From: Actinomadura physcomitrii
Lineage (GTDB): Bacteria > Actinomycetota > Actinomycetes > Streptosporangiales > Streptosporangiaceae
NCBI RefSeq assembly: GCF_008923205.2
Contig: NZ_WBMS02000008.1
Location: 124,001 to 188,000 of the forward strand
Direction of reading: 5' to 3'
DNA: 64,000 nt
Position 1 is the first letter of the stretch; each line of letters begins with the position of its first letter. The translations under genes and the position numbers were made by a program. Of the stretch, positions 1 through 9,611 are shown piece by piece. Below the pieces are notes generated by a model, which saw only the letters and a list, made by a program, of their open reading frames with translations, made no database searches and had not been told where the DNA came from.

Positions 1-224
1 CGCTTGCCCGCGGTGTACACCGGCTGGTGCTCCATCAGTAGCACGGTGTCGGGGATCACCTCGTCGGCGCGCAGCGCGTGCGTGCGCTTCTGCAGGTCCC
101 AGCCGTCCAGGTAGGGGACGGCCGCGGTCCCGAAGCCCGCGTGGACGATCACCAGCCGGCCGGTCGCCGGCGCCTTGCCGGGGGGCGTCTCGGGTGCGGC
201 CCCCCGCACGTCCAGATCACTCAC
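1..224 (-). CDS. lipB: Lipoyl(octanoyl) transferase LipB, N-terminal part (runs off the window)
   Basis: Reading leftwards from a GTG at 224, the frame is open to the window edge (74 codons). It encodes a leader followed by the conserved LipB start region, including short motifs YLDGWDLQ, LMEHQPVYT and a final AGK. LipB moves octanoyl groups from acyl carrier protein to lipoyl domains, the first step of de novo lipoylation. The sucB product further along this strand carries a lipoyl domain and is a natural substrate. No strong ribosome site precedes the GTG, so the exact start is uncertain. The catalytic Cys/Lys half lies outside the window. Confidence 0.85.
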   Translation of the reverse strand, partial: MSDLDVRGAAPETPPGKAPATGRLVIVHAGFGTAAVPYLDGWDLQKRTHALRADEVIPDTVLLMEHQPVYTAGK

Positions 225-258
225 GCACGCCAGCCTATGCCGCCCGCGGACCGCTTCC

Positions 259-996
259 TCAGAGGGCCGCCAGCCGGCGGGGCTCCAGCCGGGTCTCCTT
301 CGCGGTGCCGGGGCCGTCCGGCTCGACCCGGTAGGCGCCCGCGTCCTGCTTGTACGACACGGCCTGGACGAACTCGGTGCCGACGTAGTGCAGGCCGACC
401 GACTCGTCCGCCGCGTAGCCGCCGGGCAGCGTGCCCTCGCCGACGAGCTGCTGCAGCAGCGGGCGGCGCTGCGGGTCGCTGTCGTAGTGCACCCCGCACG
501 AGTACGGCAGGAAGCCGAGCCCGTCGGTGAGCGGCCGCAGCTGCGGGCCGAAGGAGTCGGTGTTGCCGCCGGCGTGCCAGCACAGCGCGCCTGCGCTCTG
601 CCCGGACAGCACCACGCCCTCCTGCCACGCCTCCCGCATGATCTCGTCCAGCCCGTGCAGCCGCCACAGCGCGAGGAGGTTCGCGACGCTGCCGCCGGAC
701 ACGTAGATCAGGTCCTGGGTGAGCAGGTGCTCGCGCATGTCGGCGACGCTCGGCATCGGGAACAGCGACAGGTGGCTGACCTCGGCGTCCAGCTGGGAGA
801 ACCCGGCGTAGAAGCGCGCGACGTACTCGGCGCCGTCGCCGACCGCCGTCGTCAGGAAGCACATCCGGGGACGGTCCTGCCCGGTCAGGTCGAGCGCGTA
901 GCGCATCAGCGGGCTCGGCGCGACGCCCTCCCGGCCGTCCGGGACGAACGTGCCCCCGCCGATGGCGAGGATGTGCGGCTGTCCGTCGGTGCTCAT
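259..996 (-). CDS. Peptidase E / cyanophycinase-like S51 family protein
   Basis: A 245-residue cytosolic protein of the class-I glutamine-amidotransferase-like fold used by S51 serine peptidases. The nucleophile elbow SGQSAGALCW places the candidate catalytic Ser at about residue 134. An N-terminal glycine-rich strand (AIGGGTF) and the YVSGGSVANLL segment fit the fold. Family members cleave Asp-X dipeptides (PepE) or cyanophycin; the substrate here cannot be read from sequence. The ATG at 996 is preceded by GGAGGG at good spacing, so longer in-frame starts are rejected. It lies 34 bases upstream of lipB and may be cotranscribed with it. Confidence 0.85.
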   Translation of the reverse strand: MSTDGQPHILAIGGGTFVPDGREGVAPSPLMRYALDLTGQDRPRMCFLTTAVGDGAEYVARFYAGFSQLDAEVSHLSLFPMPSVADMREHLLTQDLIYVSGGSVANLLALWRLHGLDEIMREAWQEGVVLSGQSAGALCWHAGGNTDSFGPQLRPLTDGLGFLPYSCGVHYDSDPQRRPLLQQLVGEGTLPGGYAADESVGLHYVGTEFVQAVSYKQDAGAYRVEPDGPGTAKETRLEPRRLAAL

Positions 997-1126
997 TCGC
1001 CCTCCACGTCGGCATGCTCTCTCAATGTCACCGTATGGCCACCGGGCGGGAGCGGCCGCGACTTTAGCCAATCTTGGTCTCGGCGCGCCGCGGGCCCGCG
1101 CCCGAGGCGCGCCGGGAGCGCGCGCC

Positions 1127-2014
1127 TCAAAGGAGGGCGGCGAGCGCGGAGTCGACGTCCGGGTGCCGGAACCGGAACCCGGCCTGCTCCAGCCGCCGCG
1201 GCAGCACCCGCTGGCTGATCAGGGGGCCCTCGTCGGCGAAGTCGCGCAGCGCGGCCCGCAGCAGCGCCTTCGGGACGGCCAGCCGCGCCGGGCGGTGCAG
1301 TGCCCGCGCGAGCGCCGCGGTGTAGGCGGCGTTGGTCACCGGGTCCGGGGCGGTCAGGTTCACCGGCCCGGACACCTCGTGCTCGATCAGGAAGCGCAGC
1401 GCCGCGACCTCGTCGGCGAGCGAGATCCAGCTCGTCCACTGCGTGCCGTCGCCGAGCCGGCCGCCGACGCCGAGCCGGAACAGCGGCAGCGTCCGGCCGA
1501 GGATCCCGCCGCCGCGCGCCAGCACCACCCCGGTGCGCGGGTGGACGACCCGGACCCCCGCCTCCCGTGCGGGCGCGGCGGCGGCCTCCCAGTCGCGCAC
1601 CAGCGCGGCGAGGAACCCGGTGCCCATCGGGGACTTCTCGTCGGCCTCCCGGCCGCCGGTGTCGCCGTAGAACCCGATCGCGGAGCCGCACACCAGCACC
1701 GGCGGGCGGCGGTCCGCCGCCGCGATCGCCTCCGCGAGCGTCCGGGTGCCGTTGAGCCGGCTGTCCCTGATCCGGCGCTTGTACGCCTTCGTCCACGGCC
1801 GGTCGCCGACGCCCGCGCCCGCCAGGTGCACGACGGCGTCGGCGCCCTCCAGCGCCGCCGCCTCCACGCAGCCGTCCGGCGGGGACCAGCGCGCCTCGTC
1901 GGGCGCCGACGGCTCGCGGCGCACCAGCCGCACGACGTCGTGCCCGTCCTCCCGCAGCGCCCGCGCCAGCGCCGATCCGATCAGGCCCGACGAGCCCGTC
2001 ACGGTCACCCTCAT
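1127..2014 (-). CDS. TIGR01777 family NAD(P)-dependent epimerase
   Basis: A 295-residue extended short-chain dehydrogenase/reductase-like protein. The N-terminal Rossmann motif is TGSSGLIGSALA, and a C-terminal DUF1731-type segment (VLPRRLEQAGFRFRHPD) is present, as in TIGR01777/YfcH proteins. The reaction is unknown for the family; sugar-nucleotide epimerase activity is only inferred from the fold. In M. tuberculosis the homologue (Rv2216) sits between dlaT and lipB, and this gene occupies the same place between sucB and lipB. The ATG at 2014 is the first start of the frame. Confidence 0.9.
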   Translation of the reverse strand: MRVTVTGSSGLIGSALARALREDGHDVVRLVRREPSAPDEARWSPPDGCVEAAALEGADAVVHLAGAGVGDRPWTKAYKRRIRDSRLNGTRTLAEAIAAADRRPPVLVCGSAIGFYGDTGGREADEKSPMGTGFLAALVRDWEAAAAPAREAGVRVVHPRTGVVLARGGGILGRTLPLFRLGVGGRLGDGTQWTSWISLADEVAALRFLIEHEVSGPVNLTAPDPVTNAAYTAALARALHRPARLAVPKALLRAALRDFADEGPLISQRVLPRRLEQAGFRFRHPDVDSALAALL

Positions 2015-2162
2015 GTCACCACCCTACGGTGACGGCGCCACCGAATGCTGAGATTCTCACCGCGGTCCCGGGTTTCCGCCGGGACGTTCCCGGAGTTCCC
2101 CGGAAACGCGCGAGACCCCGCCGCCCGCGTGGGGCGGCGGGGTCCCGGACGTGCGGAAGGGG

Positions 2163-3665
2163 TCAGAGGCCGAGGTCGGCCTCGAAGTTGCCCTCCTCCA
2201 GGCGGTGCTTGACGGTGCCGAGGAAGCGGGCGGCGTCGGCGCCGTCGATCAGCCGGTGGTCGTAGGTCAGCGCCAGGTAGACCATGGACCGGACGGCGAT
2301 GACCTCGCCCAGCTCCGGGTCGTCGATGACGGCGGGGCGCTTGACGACGGCGCCGGTGCCGAGCATGCCGACCTGCGGCTGGTTGAGGATCGGGGTGTCG
2401 AACAGCGCGCCGCGGCTGCCGGTGTTGGTGAGGGTGAACGTGCCGCCGGACAGCTCGTCCGGGCTGACCTTGTTGGTGCGGGTCCGCTCGGCGAGGTCGG
2501 CGATCCGCTGCGCCAGGCCGCCGAGGTTCAGCTGCCCGGCGTTGTGCACGACCGGGACCATCAGGCCGCGCTCGGGCACGTCGACGGCGATGCCGAGGTT
2601 CTCCACGTCGTGGTAGGTGACCTCGTTGGTCTCGCTGTCGATGACGGCGTTGACCTTCGGGTGCGCCTTCAGCGCCTCGATGGTGGCGAGCGCGAAGAAC
2701 GGCAGGAAGGACAGCTTGACGCCCTCGCGGGACTGGAAGTCGGCCTTGGCCTGCTCGCGCAGCCGCGCGATCTTGGTGATGTCGACCTCGACCACGGTGG
2801 TCAGCTGCGCCGACACCTGCAGCGACTCCACCATGCGGCGGGCGATCGTCTGCCGGATCCGCGACATCTTCTCGGTGCGGCCGCGCAGCGCGAGCTGCTC
2901 GGCCGGGGCGCCCTCGGGCGCCGGGGCCGCGTGCCGCCCGGCCGGACGGGCCGGAGCCGCCGGCGCGGCGGCGGGAGCGGCGGGCGCCTGCTGCTGCGCC
3001 TGCTGGCGGGCGGCCTGCGCCGCGCGCGCGGCCTCCAGCACGTCCTGCTTGCGGATCCGGCCGCCGACGCCGGTGCCCTTCACCGTGGACAGGTCCACGT
3101 CGTGCTCGGCGGCGAGCTTGCGGACCAGCGGCGTCACGTACGGGCCCTCGCCGGCGGGCGCGGCCTCCTGCGCGGGGGGCGCGGGCTGCTGGGCCGCCGG
3201 GGCCGGAGCCGGGGCCGCGGGCTGCTGCGGCGCGGGGGCGGGCGGCGCGGCGGGCTGCTGCTGCGCGGGCGGCGGCCATGCCGCGGGCGGCGGGGCCTGC
3301 TGCGCCTGCGCCTGCTGCTGGGGCTCGGGCTCGGGCTCGGGCTGCGGCGCCGGGGCCTGCTCCTGCGCCGGGGCCTCCTGCGCGGCGGGCGCCTGGTCCT
3401 GCGCCGGGGCGCCGGACGGGGCCTCGCCCTCGTCGCCGATGACGGCCAGCTCGGCACCGACCTCGACGGTCTCGTCCTCGGCGACGGTGATGCTGGTCAG
3501 GATGCCCGAGGCGGGCGAGGGGATCTCGGTGTCGACCTTGTCGGTCGACACTTCGAGAAGCGGCTCGTCGGTCTCGACGCGCTCACCCTCCTTCTTCAGC
3601 CAGCGGGTGACGGTGCCCTCGGTGACGCTCTCGCCGAGCTGGGGCATAGTGACGGAGACCGGCAT
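2163..3665 (-). CDS. sucB: Dihydrolipoamide acyltransferase (E2) of 2-oxoacid dehydrogenase
   Basis: A 500-residue E2 component that transfers acyl groups from its lipoyl arm to CoA. Domains in order: one lipoyl domain (about residues 2-76, modified Lys in STDKVDTE), a long Ala/Pro/Gln-rich linker with a short Glu-Pro run, a peripheral E3/E1-binding domain ([14 protein letters not shown]), and the catalytic core ending in [15 protein letters not shown] with the active-site His and Asp. The ATG at 3665 has AAGGAG upstream. The open frame continues beyond it into lpdA but is not coding there. lpdA lies 44 bases upstream on the same strand. Actinobacterial proteins of this type serve both pyruvate and 2-oxoglutarate complexes, so the exact substrate is inferred. 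Confidence 0.93.
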   Translation of the reverse strand: MPVSVTMPQLGESVTEGTVTRWLKKEGERVETDEPLLEVSTDKVDTEIPSPASGILTSITVAEDETVEVGAELAVIGDEGEAPSGAPAQDQAPAAQEAPAQEQAPAPQPEPEPEPQQQAQAQQAPPPAAWPPPAQQQPAAPPAPAPQQPAAPAPAPAAQQPAPPAQEAAPAGEGPYVTPLVRKLAAEHDVDLSTVKGTGVGGRIRKQDVLEAARAAQAARQQAQQQAPAAPAAAPAAPARPAGRHAAPAPEGAPAEQLALRGRTEKMSRIRQTIARRMVESLQVSAQLTTVVEVDITKIARLREQAKADFQSREGVKLSFLPFFALATIEALKAHPKVNAVIDSETNEVTYHDVENLGIAVDVPERGLMVPVVHNAGQLNLGGLAQRIADLAERTRTNKVSPDELSGGTFTLTNTGSRGALFDTPILNQPQVGMLGTGAVVKRPAVIDDPELGEVIAVRSMVYLALTYDHRLIDGADAARFLGTVKHRLEEGNFEADLGL

Positions 3666-3709
3666 GGCTCTCAGCGACTCCTTAGAGAAATACTGTGCGC
3701 GGTTGTGGT

Positions 3710-5104
3710 TCAGCCGTGCACGTGCAACGGCTTGCCGGCGAGCGCGAGATGCGCCTCGCCGACCGCCTCGGACTGGGTCGGGTGGGGGTGGATCAGCTGG
3801 GCGACCTCGCTCGGGAGGGCCTCCCAGTTGTAGATGAGCTGGCCCTCGGCGATCAGCTCGCCGACGCGCGCGCCGACCATGTGCAGGCCGAGGACCGGCC
3901 CGTCCACGGCCGCGATCACCTTGACCTCGCCCTGCGTGCCCAGGATCTTGCTCTTGGGGTTGCCGGCCAGGTCGTAGGTGACCTCGTTGATCTCGTACCC
4001 GCGCTCGCGGGCCACCGCGGAGGTGATGCCCACCGAGGCGACCTCGGGATCGGAGTAGGTGATGCGCGGCACGCCGTCGTAGTCGATCGGCGCGGGGGCG
4101 AGCCCGCCGAGCCGCTCGGCGACGAGGATGCCCTCGGCGAAGCCGACGTGGGCCAGCTGCGGCGTGGCGACCAGGTCGCCGACGGCCGAGATGGTGGGGA
4201 CGCTGGTGCGGCAGTACTCGTCGACCTTGACGTAGCCGCGCTCCAGCTCGACGCCGGCCTCGGCGAGGCCGATGCCGTCGGAGACCGGCCCGCGGCCCAC
4301 CGCCACGAGCAGCAGCTCCGCGTCGACGACCTTGCCGCCCTCCAGCGTGACGGAGATGCCGCCCTGGGTGGTCTTGGCGCTCTCGAACCGGGTGCCGAGC
4401 TCGAACTTGATGCCGCGCTTGCGGAACGCCCGCTCGAGCCGCTTGGAGCTGGACTCCTCCTCCAGCGGCAGCAGGTGCGGGAGGGCCTCGACGATGGTGA
4501 CCTCGGCGCCGAACGAGCGCCACACGCTGGCGAACTCCACGCCGATGACGCCGCCGCCGAGGATGACGACCGAGCCCGGCACGTGCTCCAGCCGCAGCGC
4601 GTGGTCGCTGGAGATGACGCGCTCGCCGTCGATCTCCAGGCCGGGCAGCGACTTCGGCGCCGACCCGGTGCCGAGCACGATGTGCTGGGCCTCCAGCGCG
4701 CGGGTCTCGCCGGCGGGCGTGCGGACCTCGACGGTCGTCGGGCCGGCGAGCCGGCCCTCGCCGTGCACGACCTCGATGCCGCGCGACTTGATCAGCCCGG
4801 TGAGGCCCTTGACGGTCGTGGAGACGACCTTGTCCTTGTAGGCGTTCACGCCGGCGACGTCGATGCCCTCGAACACCGCCCTGACGCCGAACTTCGCGGC
4901 CTCGCGGGTCTGGTCCGCCACCTCGGCCGCGTGCAGCAGCGCCTTGGTGGGGATGCAGCCCCGGTTGAGGCACGTCCCGCCGAGCGACTCGTCCCGCTCG
5001 ACGAGCGCGACCGACCTGCCGAGTTCGGCGGCGCGCAGCGCGCACGCGTAGCCACCGCTGCCGGCACCCAGGACCACGATGTCGTAGGGGCCGTTATTCG
5101 CCAC
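3710..5104 (-). CDS. lpdA: Dihydrolipoyl dehydrogenase (E3)
   Basis: A 464-residue flavoprotein that reoxidises dihydrolipoamide with NAD+. The N-terminal FAD site is [13 protein letters not shown], the redox disulfide is GGTCLNRGC (about residues 43-51), a second dinucleotide motif [12 protein letters not shown] binds NAD, and the C-terminal [12 protein letters not shown] carries the catalytic His-Glu pair. Length is normal for the family. It is the first gene of the lpdA-sucB unit. The roughly 160-base gap upstream contains a less GC-rich patch around 5190-5205, a plausible promoter position. Confidence 0.95.
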   Translation of the reverse strand: MANNGPYDIVVLGAGSGGYACALRAAELGRSVALVERDESLGGTCLNRGCIPTKALLHAAEVADQTREAAKFGVRAVFEGIDVAGVNAYKDKVVSTTVKGLTGLIKSRGIEVVHGEGRLAGPTTVEVRTPAGETRALEAQHIVLGTGSAPKSLPGLEIDGERVISSDHALRLEHVPGSVVILGGGVIGVEFASVWRSFGAEVTIVEALPHLLPLEEESSSKRLERAFRKRGIKFELGTRFESAKTTQGGISVTLEGGKVVDAELLLVAVGRGPVSDGIGLAEAGVELERGYVKVDEYCRTSVPTISAVGDLVATPQLAHVGFAEGILVAERLGGLAPAPIDYDGVPRITYSDPEVASVGITSAVARERGYEINEVTYDLAGNPKSKILGTQGEVKVIAAVDGPVLGLHMVGARVGELIAEGQLIYNWEALPSEVAQLIHPHPTQSEAVGEAHLALAGKPLHVHG

Positions 5105-5267
5105 TGGACGCTCCCTTTCCCGGAGACGGCACCGCGCGGGCCGCGGCGCCCTCGGGCGGGGCGAACCTGCAACGGGCCCCCACCGCCACGAGAGAATCTA
5201 TTGTGTCCCGCCCCGGCCGGTGCCGGGCGGCCCCCGCGAAAACGCGGCGGCCCGGATCCCGGCGGCC

Positions 5268-6746
5268 CTACAGGATCCCGGCGGCGAGGTCCTCGGCGAT
5301 CTGCACCAGCGTGCGGGTCGCCGCGCCGGTGCCGCCCTTCGGGGTGTACCCGTAGGCCTCGCCCTGCTGGAACGAGGGGCCGGCGATGTCGAGGTGCGCC
5401 CACTTCACGCCGTCCGGCACGAACTCCTTCAGGAACACGCCGGCGACCAGCATGCCGCCCCAGCGGTCGCCGCTGATGTTGGCGAGGTCGGCCACCGCCG
5501 AGTCGAGCCCCTTGCGCAGCTCGGCCGGCAGCGGCATGCCCCAGGAGGCCTCCCCGGCGCGCTCGGCCGCCGCCACCACCTTCTCACGGACGTCGTCGTC
5601 GTTGGCCATCACCCCGGTGGTCCGGCTGCCGAGCGCGACCAGCTGCGCGCCGGTCAGCGTCGCCACGTCGACGAGGAGGTCGGGGGAGTCCTCGCCGGCG
5701 CGGACCAGCGCGTCGGCGAGTACGAGACGACCCTCGGCGTCGGTGTTGAGGACCTCGACGGTCTTGCCGCCGTAGATGCGCAGCACGTCGGACGGGCGCT
5801 GGGCGCTGCCGCTCGGCATGTTCTCGGCGATCGCCATGTAGCCGACGACGTTGACCTTCGGGGCCAGCTCGGCGATGGCGGCCATCGCGCCGAGGACGGC
5901 GCCGGCGCCGCCCATGTCGGACTTCATCCAGTCCATGGAGCCGGTCGGCTTCAGCGACAGGCCGCCGGAGTCGAACGTGATGCCCTTGCCGACCAGCGCG
6001 AGCGTCTTGGACGCCTCGGGGTGGGCGTAGGCGAGCCGGACGAGGCGGGGCGGGTTCACCGAGCCCTGCCCGACGCCGGTGATGCCCCCGTAGCCGCCGT
6101 CGACCAGCGCCTTCTCGTCGAGCACCTCGATGCCGAGGCCGCTTTCGCGGGCGACCCGCTCGGCCTCGTTGGCGAGGTCCTCGGGGGTGAGGTCGGACGG
6201 CGGGGTGTTGACCAGGTCGCGGACCAGGTTGACGGCGTCGGCCAGCACGCGGGCGCGCTCCACGGCCACGTCGGTGGCGGCGGGGGCGGCGAGCCGGATC
6301 TCGGCGACGGGGCTCTTGTGCCCGTCGCCGGTCCGGTAGGAGTCGAAGGAGTAGGCGCCGAGCAGCGCGCCGAGCGCGACCGCCTCGGCCTCGGCGGCGT
6401 CCGCGGCGGGCAGCGCGACCGCTACCTTCCCGCTGCCGGCCAGCGCGCGGACGGCGGCGCCGGCGGCGCGGCGCAGGTCCTCGGCGGAGGGGGCCTCGCC
6501 CAGCCCGGCGGCGACGATCACCGGTGCGGTGGCGGCGCCCAGCGTGGGCAGCTTGGTGATCTCGCCGGGCTTGCCGGTGGCGCCGAGGGCGCCGAGCGCC
6601 GCGGCGAGCCTCCCGTCCAGGGCGCGGTCGAGGTCCTCGGCGCCGGCGGCGGGCGCGGCCCCCGCGTCCGCCGGGACGGCTCCGATCACGATGGCGTCGA
6701 CGTCGAGGCCGGCCAGGTCTGCGCTGTCAAGTCCGATGCTCGTCAC
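5268..6746 (-). CDS. pepA: Leucyl aminopeptidase (M17)
   Basis: A 492-residue dizinc/manganese aminopeptidase. The C-terminal catalytic domain carries KGITFDSGGLSLKP and the M17 signature NTDAEGRLVLADAL with metal and bicarbonate-site residues. The Ala-rich N-terminal domain is typical of actinobacterial PepA. I start at the GTG at 6746 (VTSIGLDS) because family similarity begins there. An upstream in-frame ATG at 6800 is possible but adds unusual sequence. GGGAGGA precedes the GTG at long spacing. The gene diverges from the GntR regulator gene across a 328-base gap. Confidence 0.93.
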   Translation of the reverse strand: MTSIGLDSADLAGLDVDAIVIGAVPADAGAAPAAGAEDLDRALDGRLAAALGALGATGKPGEITKLPTLGAATAPVIVAAGLGEAPSAEDLRRAAGAAVRALAGSGKVAVALPAADAAEAEAVALGALLGAYSFDSYRTGDGHKSPVAEIRLAAPAATDVAVERARVLADAVNLVRDLVNTPPSDLTPEDLANEAERVARESGLGIEVLDEKALVDGGYGGITGVGQGSVNPPRLVRLAYAHPEASKTLALVGKGITFDSGGLSLKPTGSMDWMKSDMGGAGAVLGAMAAIAELAPKVNVVGYMAIAENMPSGSAQRPSDVLRIYGGKTVEVLNTDAEGRLVLADALVRAGEDSPDLLVDVATLTGAQLVALGSRTTGVMANDDDVREKVVAAAERAGEASWGMPLPAELRKGLDSAVADLANISGDRWGGMLVAGVFLKEFVPDGVKWAHLDIAGPSFQQGEAYGYTPKGGTGAATRTLVQIAEDLAAGIL

Positions 6747-7074
6747 GTAGTCCGATGTTAGTCCTCCCGGTGACCGGTTTCGCCCTTTTGGATCAAGCAT
6801 TGCCGGGGCCGGAACCTTGCCGCTGCCTGCCGCGATCGCCCCTCGGGCACGGGCGGGCGGGGGACCGGACGGGACGGGGGCCGGGCGCCCGCCGGAAGAT
6901 CATCCGGTGTGCGGGCGGGGCGGTGCGGCGGGGCGCCCGGCCGGCGGAGGCGGCGCGCCCGGTGGCGGGACGCCGCGGGCGCGGCGCGTCCGCGCAGGTC
7001 ACAGCGGTGCCGCGGATTTTCGGAGTGGCGCAACGGACCCTCTATTCACCTATTCCCATCGATTTAGTAGGTTT
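6747..7074. other. Divergent intergenic region between pepA and the GntR-regulated operon
   Basis: A 328-base gap with no convincing gene. Most is extremely GC-rich; short frames in it lack ribosome sites. The right end, about 7020-7074, is strikingly A/T-richer (CTATTCACCTATTCC, then GATTTAGTAGGTTT) directly before the regulator start. It probably holds the promoter and autoregulatory operator of the GntR gene. TTTAGT ends only six bases before the ATG, so a leaderless transcript is possible. I see no clean inverted repeat that would define the operator. Confidence 0.5.
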
Positions 7075-7857
7075 ATGGCCGTGACCAGGAGAGACGACAC
7101 CTGCGCGCCCCCCGCGGCGGCCCCCGTGCCGGCCGCGGGCGGTCGCCGGCCGCGCGCCGACCGGGCCCGCCAGGTCGCCGACGTCCTGCGCCGCCAGGTG
7201 CTCTACGGCGACCTGCGCAGCGGCGCGCTGCCCGCCGAGGCCGAGCTCGTCCGCGAGTTCGGCGCGTCCCGCAACACCGTCCGGGAGGCCCTCGCCCTGC
7301 TGCGCGCCGAGGGCCTGATCGAGCGCTGTCCCGGCGTCGGCACGCACGCCGTCGCCGAGAAGTACCCGCACGGGCTGGAGCGGCTGCTCGGCCTCGCCGA
7401 GACGCTGCGCGAGCACGGCGAGGTCGCCAACGAGGTGCGGCTGACCGGGCTGATCACCCCGTCCCGCGAGATCTCCTCCCGGCTCGGCACGCCCGGCGGC
7501 GAGCCGGTCGTCTACATCGAGCGGATCCGCCGGCTGAACGGGCTGCCGCTCTCCCTCGACCTCACCTACATCCCGCGCGACCTCGGCGAGCCGCTGCTGG
7601 CCGAGGACCTGGTCCGCAACGACATCTTCGTGCTGCTCGAGCGCATCGCGGGGCGGCCCCTCGGCCGCGCCGAGGTGATGCTCGAGGCGGTCAACGCCGA
7701 CCCGCACTCCGCCGCGACGCTGGACGCCCCGCGCGGCGCCGCGCTGCTGATGCTCGAACGCCTCACCCACCTGTCGGACGGGCGCCCCGTGGACCTGGAG
7801 TTCATCCGCTTCCGCGGCGACCGGATCACGATGAGCGGCTCCATGAGCCGCGCCTGA
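7075..7857 (+). CDS. GntR family regulator with UTRA ligand-binding domain (HutC type)
   Basis: A 260-residue DNA-binding repressor or activator. Residues about 30-95 form the winged helix-turn-helix (LPAEAELVREFGASRNTVRE, then LRAEGLIERCPGVGTH). Residues about 110-255 match the UTRA small-molecule domain (YIERIRRLNGLPLSLDLTYI and a C-terminal DLEFIRFRGDRITM). It is the first gene of the operon with the ferredoxin, ABC transporter and flavoprotein genes and ends 77 bases before the ferredoxin. It most likely controls this operon in response to the imported compound or a metabolite of it. The start is the ATG at 7075; a GTG at 7081 is an alternative. Confidence 0.9.
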   Translation: MAVTRRDDTCAPPAAAPVPAAGGRRPRADRARQVADVLRRQVLYGDLRSGALPAEAELVREFGASRNTVREALALLRAEGLIERCPGVGTHAVAEKYPHGLERLLGLAETLREHGEVANEVRLTGLITPSREISSRLGTPGGEPVVYIERIRRLNGLPLSLDLTYIPRDLGEPLLAEDLVRNDIFVLLERIAGRPLGRAEVMLEAVNADPHSAATLDAPRGAALLMLERLTHLSDGRPVDLEFIRFRGDRITMSGSMSRA

Positions 7858-7934
7858 CCCCCTCCGGCCGCCCGGCCGGTGCCGCGCAGCGCCGCGCGGC
7901 GAGCCCCGCACGCCCGCACACCCCTGGAGGACCA

Positions 7935-8162
7935 ATGTCCCTCGTGGAGAACCGCGCCGACGTCCCCGTGACGGTGGACGAGGCGCTCTGCATCGACGGC
8001 TGCACGCTGTGCATCGACGTGTGCCCGCTGGACGCCCTCGCCGTCCACCCGGAGACCGGCAAGGCGTACATGCACGTGGACGAGTGCTGGTACTGCGGGC
8101 CGTGCGCCGACCGCTGCCCGACCGGGGCCGTGACCATCGACATGCCCTACCTGCTGCGCTGA
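7935..8162 (+). CDS. Small two-cluster [4Fe-4S] ferredoxin (AprB-like)
   Basis: A 75-residue cytosolic electron carrier. Cys19, 23, 26 and 30 form a C-x3-C-x2-C-x3-CP motif (one residue longer than the usual first spacing). Cys51, 54, 57 and 61 form the classical CWYCGPCADRCP motif. The second motif with aromatic WY resembles the small subunit of adenylylsulfate reductase (AprB). The AprA-like flavoprotein in the same operon (11133-13826) is the obvious partner. A GGAGG ribosome site precedes the ATG. Function as the electron donor or acceptor of that flavoprotein is inference from context. Confidence 0.9.
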   Translation: MSLVENRADVPVTVDEALCIDGCTLCIDVCPLDALAVHPETGKAYMHVDECWYCGPCADRCPTGAVTIDMPYLLR

Positions 8163-8171
8163 AGGAAGCCG

Positions 8172-9611
8172 ATGAACGCGATGAAGACGACGCTGGCCGC
8201 GGCGGCCGCCCTCCTCCCGCTCGCGGCGGGCTGCACGGTGGCCGGGAACGCCGCCGACGGCGGGGGCGCGGGGCGGATCGTCGTGGGGTACCAGTCCAAG
8301 ACCATCAACACCGTCACCGCCGGAACGCTGCTGCGCTCGCTCGGCTACTTCGAGAAGCGGCTGAAGGCGCTCGGGAAGCAGGACGGCACCGGCTACTCGG
8401 TGGTGTGGCGCGACTACGACACCGGCGCGCCGATCACCGCGCAGATGCTCGCCGGGAAGATCGACATCGGCTCGATGGGCGACTACCCGCTGCTGATCAA
8501 CGGGTCCCGGGCGCAGGCGCAGGGCGGCGACGCGAAGACCTCGTGGGTGTCGGTGACCGGCTACAACATGCGCGGCTCGCTGAACGGCGTCGTCGTGGCC
8601 CCCGACTCGAAGGCGAAGACCCTGCGCGACCTCAAGGGGCAGACGGTCTCCACCAGCGTCGGCTCGGCGGGGCACGGCACGTTCGTCCAGGCGGCCCGCA
8701 AGTACGGGCTCGACCCCGCCAAGGACGTCAAGGTCGAGAACCAGCAGCCCACGGTGGGCGCGTCGGCGCTGCAGGCGGGGAGCGCGGCGGCGTTCGCGCA
8801 GTTCGTCGCCTGGCCGGGCCTGCTGGTGAACAAGGGCCAGGCCCGCCTGCTCTATGACGGCGGCCAGCTCGACGTGCCGACCTTCCATGGCGTGGTGGTG
8901 CGCAACCAGTTCGCCGAGAAGAACGGCAAGGTGCTCGACGCGTTCCTGCGCGCGCAGATCGACGCGACCAACTACCTGCACGCGCACCCGCTGGCGGCGG
9001 CCGAGTCGGTCGCGTCCACCACCGGGCTGCCCGCCGAGACCGTCTACCTCTACAACGGCGCGGGCGGCGTCGCCACCTTCGACCCCACCATCAAGCAGGG
9101 GCTGAAGGACGCGTTCGTGCACGACGTCCCGTTCCTGAAGTCGATCGGGGTCATCCAGACGCCGCTGGACGTCGGGCCCTTCATCAACGACGGCTACATC
9201 AGGAAGGCGTACGGCGCGTCCTACGACCACGACGCCGCGTCCACCGCCAACCCCGCCGCCATCACCGGGACCGACGAGGTGTGCAAGACCGAGGTGGACG
9301 ACCCGAAGACCGCCGGCGAGGTGTGGGTGCAAGGCGAGGAGAGCACGCGCCCCGTCGCCGACCCGGTCTGCCTGCTGAAGAACGTGCGCGCGCTCAAGAG
9401 CCAGGGCAAGCGGCTCAGGGCCGTCTACATCCCCGACGCCACCACCGGCACCCGCTGGTTCGCGGACAAGGACGTGTGGGTCGAGGACCCGTCGGCGAAG
9501 GCGGGGGAGAGGTTCAAGCCGTTCGCCACGGACGAGGGCGCGCGCAAGTACGTCGCCGCGCATTCCGGCGCGAAGGTCGTCACCTACGACGAGGCGGTGA
9601 GGAACGCGTGA
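8172..9611 (+). CDS. ABC transporter substrate-binding lipoprotein with NosL-like C-terminal domain
   Basis: A 479-residue exported protein. A signal peptide ends in a lipobox (PLAAGC). Residues about 35-350 are an SsuA/NrtA/TauA-type periplasmic binding fold ([38 protein letters not shown]). The unusual part is residues about 368-479. Cys371 and Cys400 flank an acidic segment, followed by [18 protein letters not shown] and [17 protein letters not shown], which resemble the copper-binding lipoprotein NosL. Ordinary members of this binding-protein family stop before this extension. GAAGGA precedes the ATG; Met4 is an alternative start. It lies 9 bases after the ferredoxin and overlaps the permease gene by four bases (GTGA). 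Confidence 0.85.
   Translation: MNAMKTTLAAAAALLPLAAGCTVAGNAADGGGAGRIVVGYQSKTINTVTAGTLLRSLGYFEKRLKALGKQDGTGYSVVWRDYDTGAPITAQMLAGKIDIGSMGDYPLLINGSRAQAQGGDAKTSWVSVTGYNMRGSLNGVVVAPDSKAKTLRDLKGQTVSTSVGSAGHGTFVQAARKYGLDPAKDVKVENQQPTVGASALQAGSAAAFAQFVAWPGLLVNKGQARLLYDGGQLDVPTFHGVVVRNQFAEKNGKVLDAFLRAQIDATNYLHAHPLAAAESVASTTGLPAETVYLYNGAGGVATFDPTIKQGLKDAFVHDVPFLKSIGVIQTPLDVGPFINDGYIRKAYGASYDHDAASTANPAAITGTDEVCKTEVDDPKTAGEVWVQGEESTRPVADPVCLLKNVRALKSQGKRLRAVYIPDATTGTRWFADKDVWVEDPSAKAGERFKPFATDEGARKYVAAHSGAKVVTYDEAVRNA

Noticed and set aside
2163..5045. One long frame covering sucB and most of lpdA
   Set aside because: Only the sucB part matches a known protein. lpdA is encoded in another frame with complete motifs, so the upstream extension is spurious.
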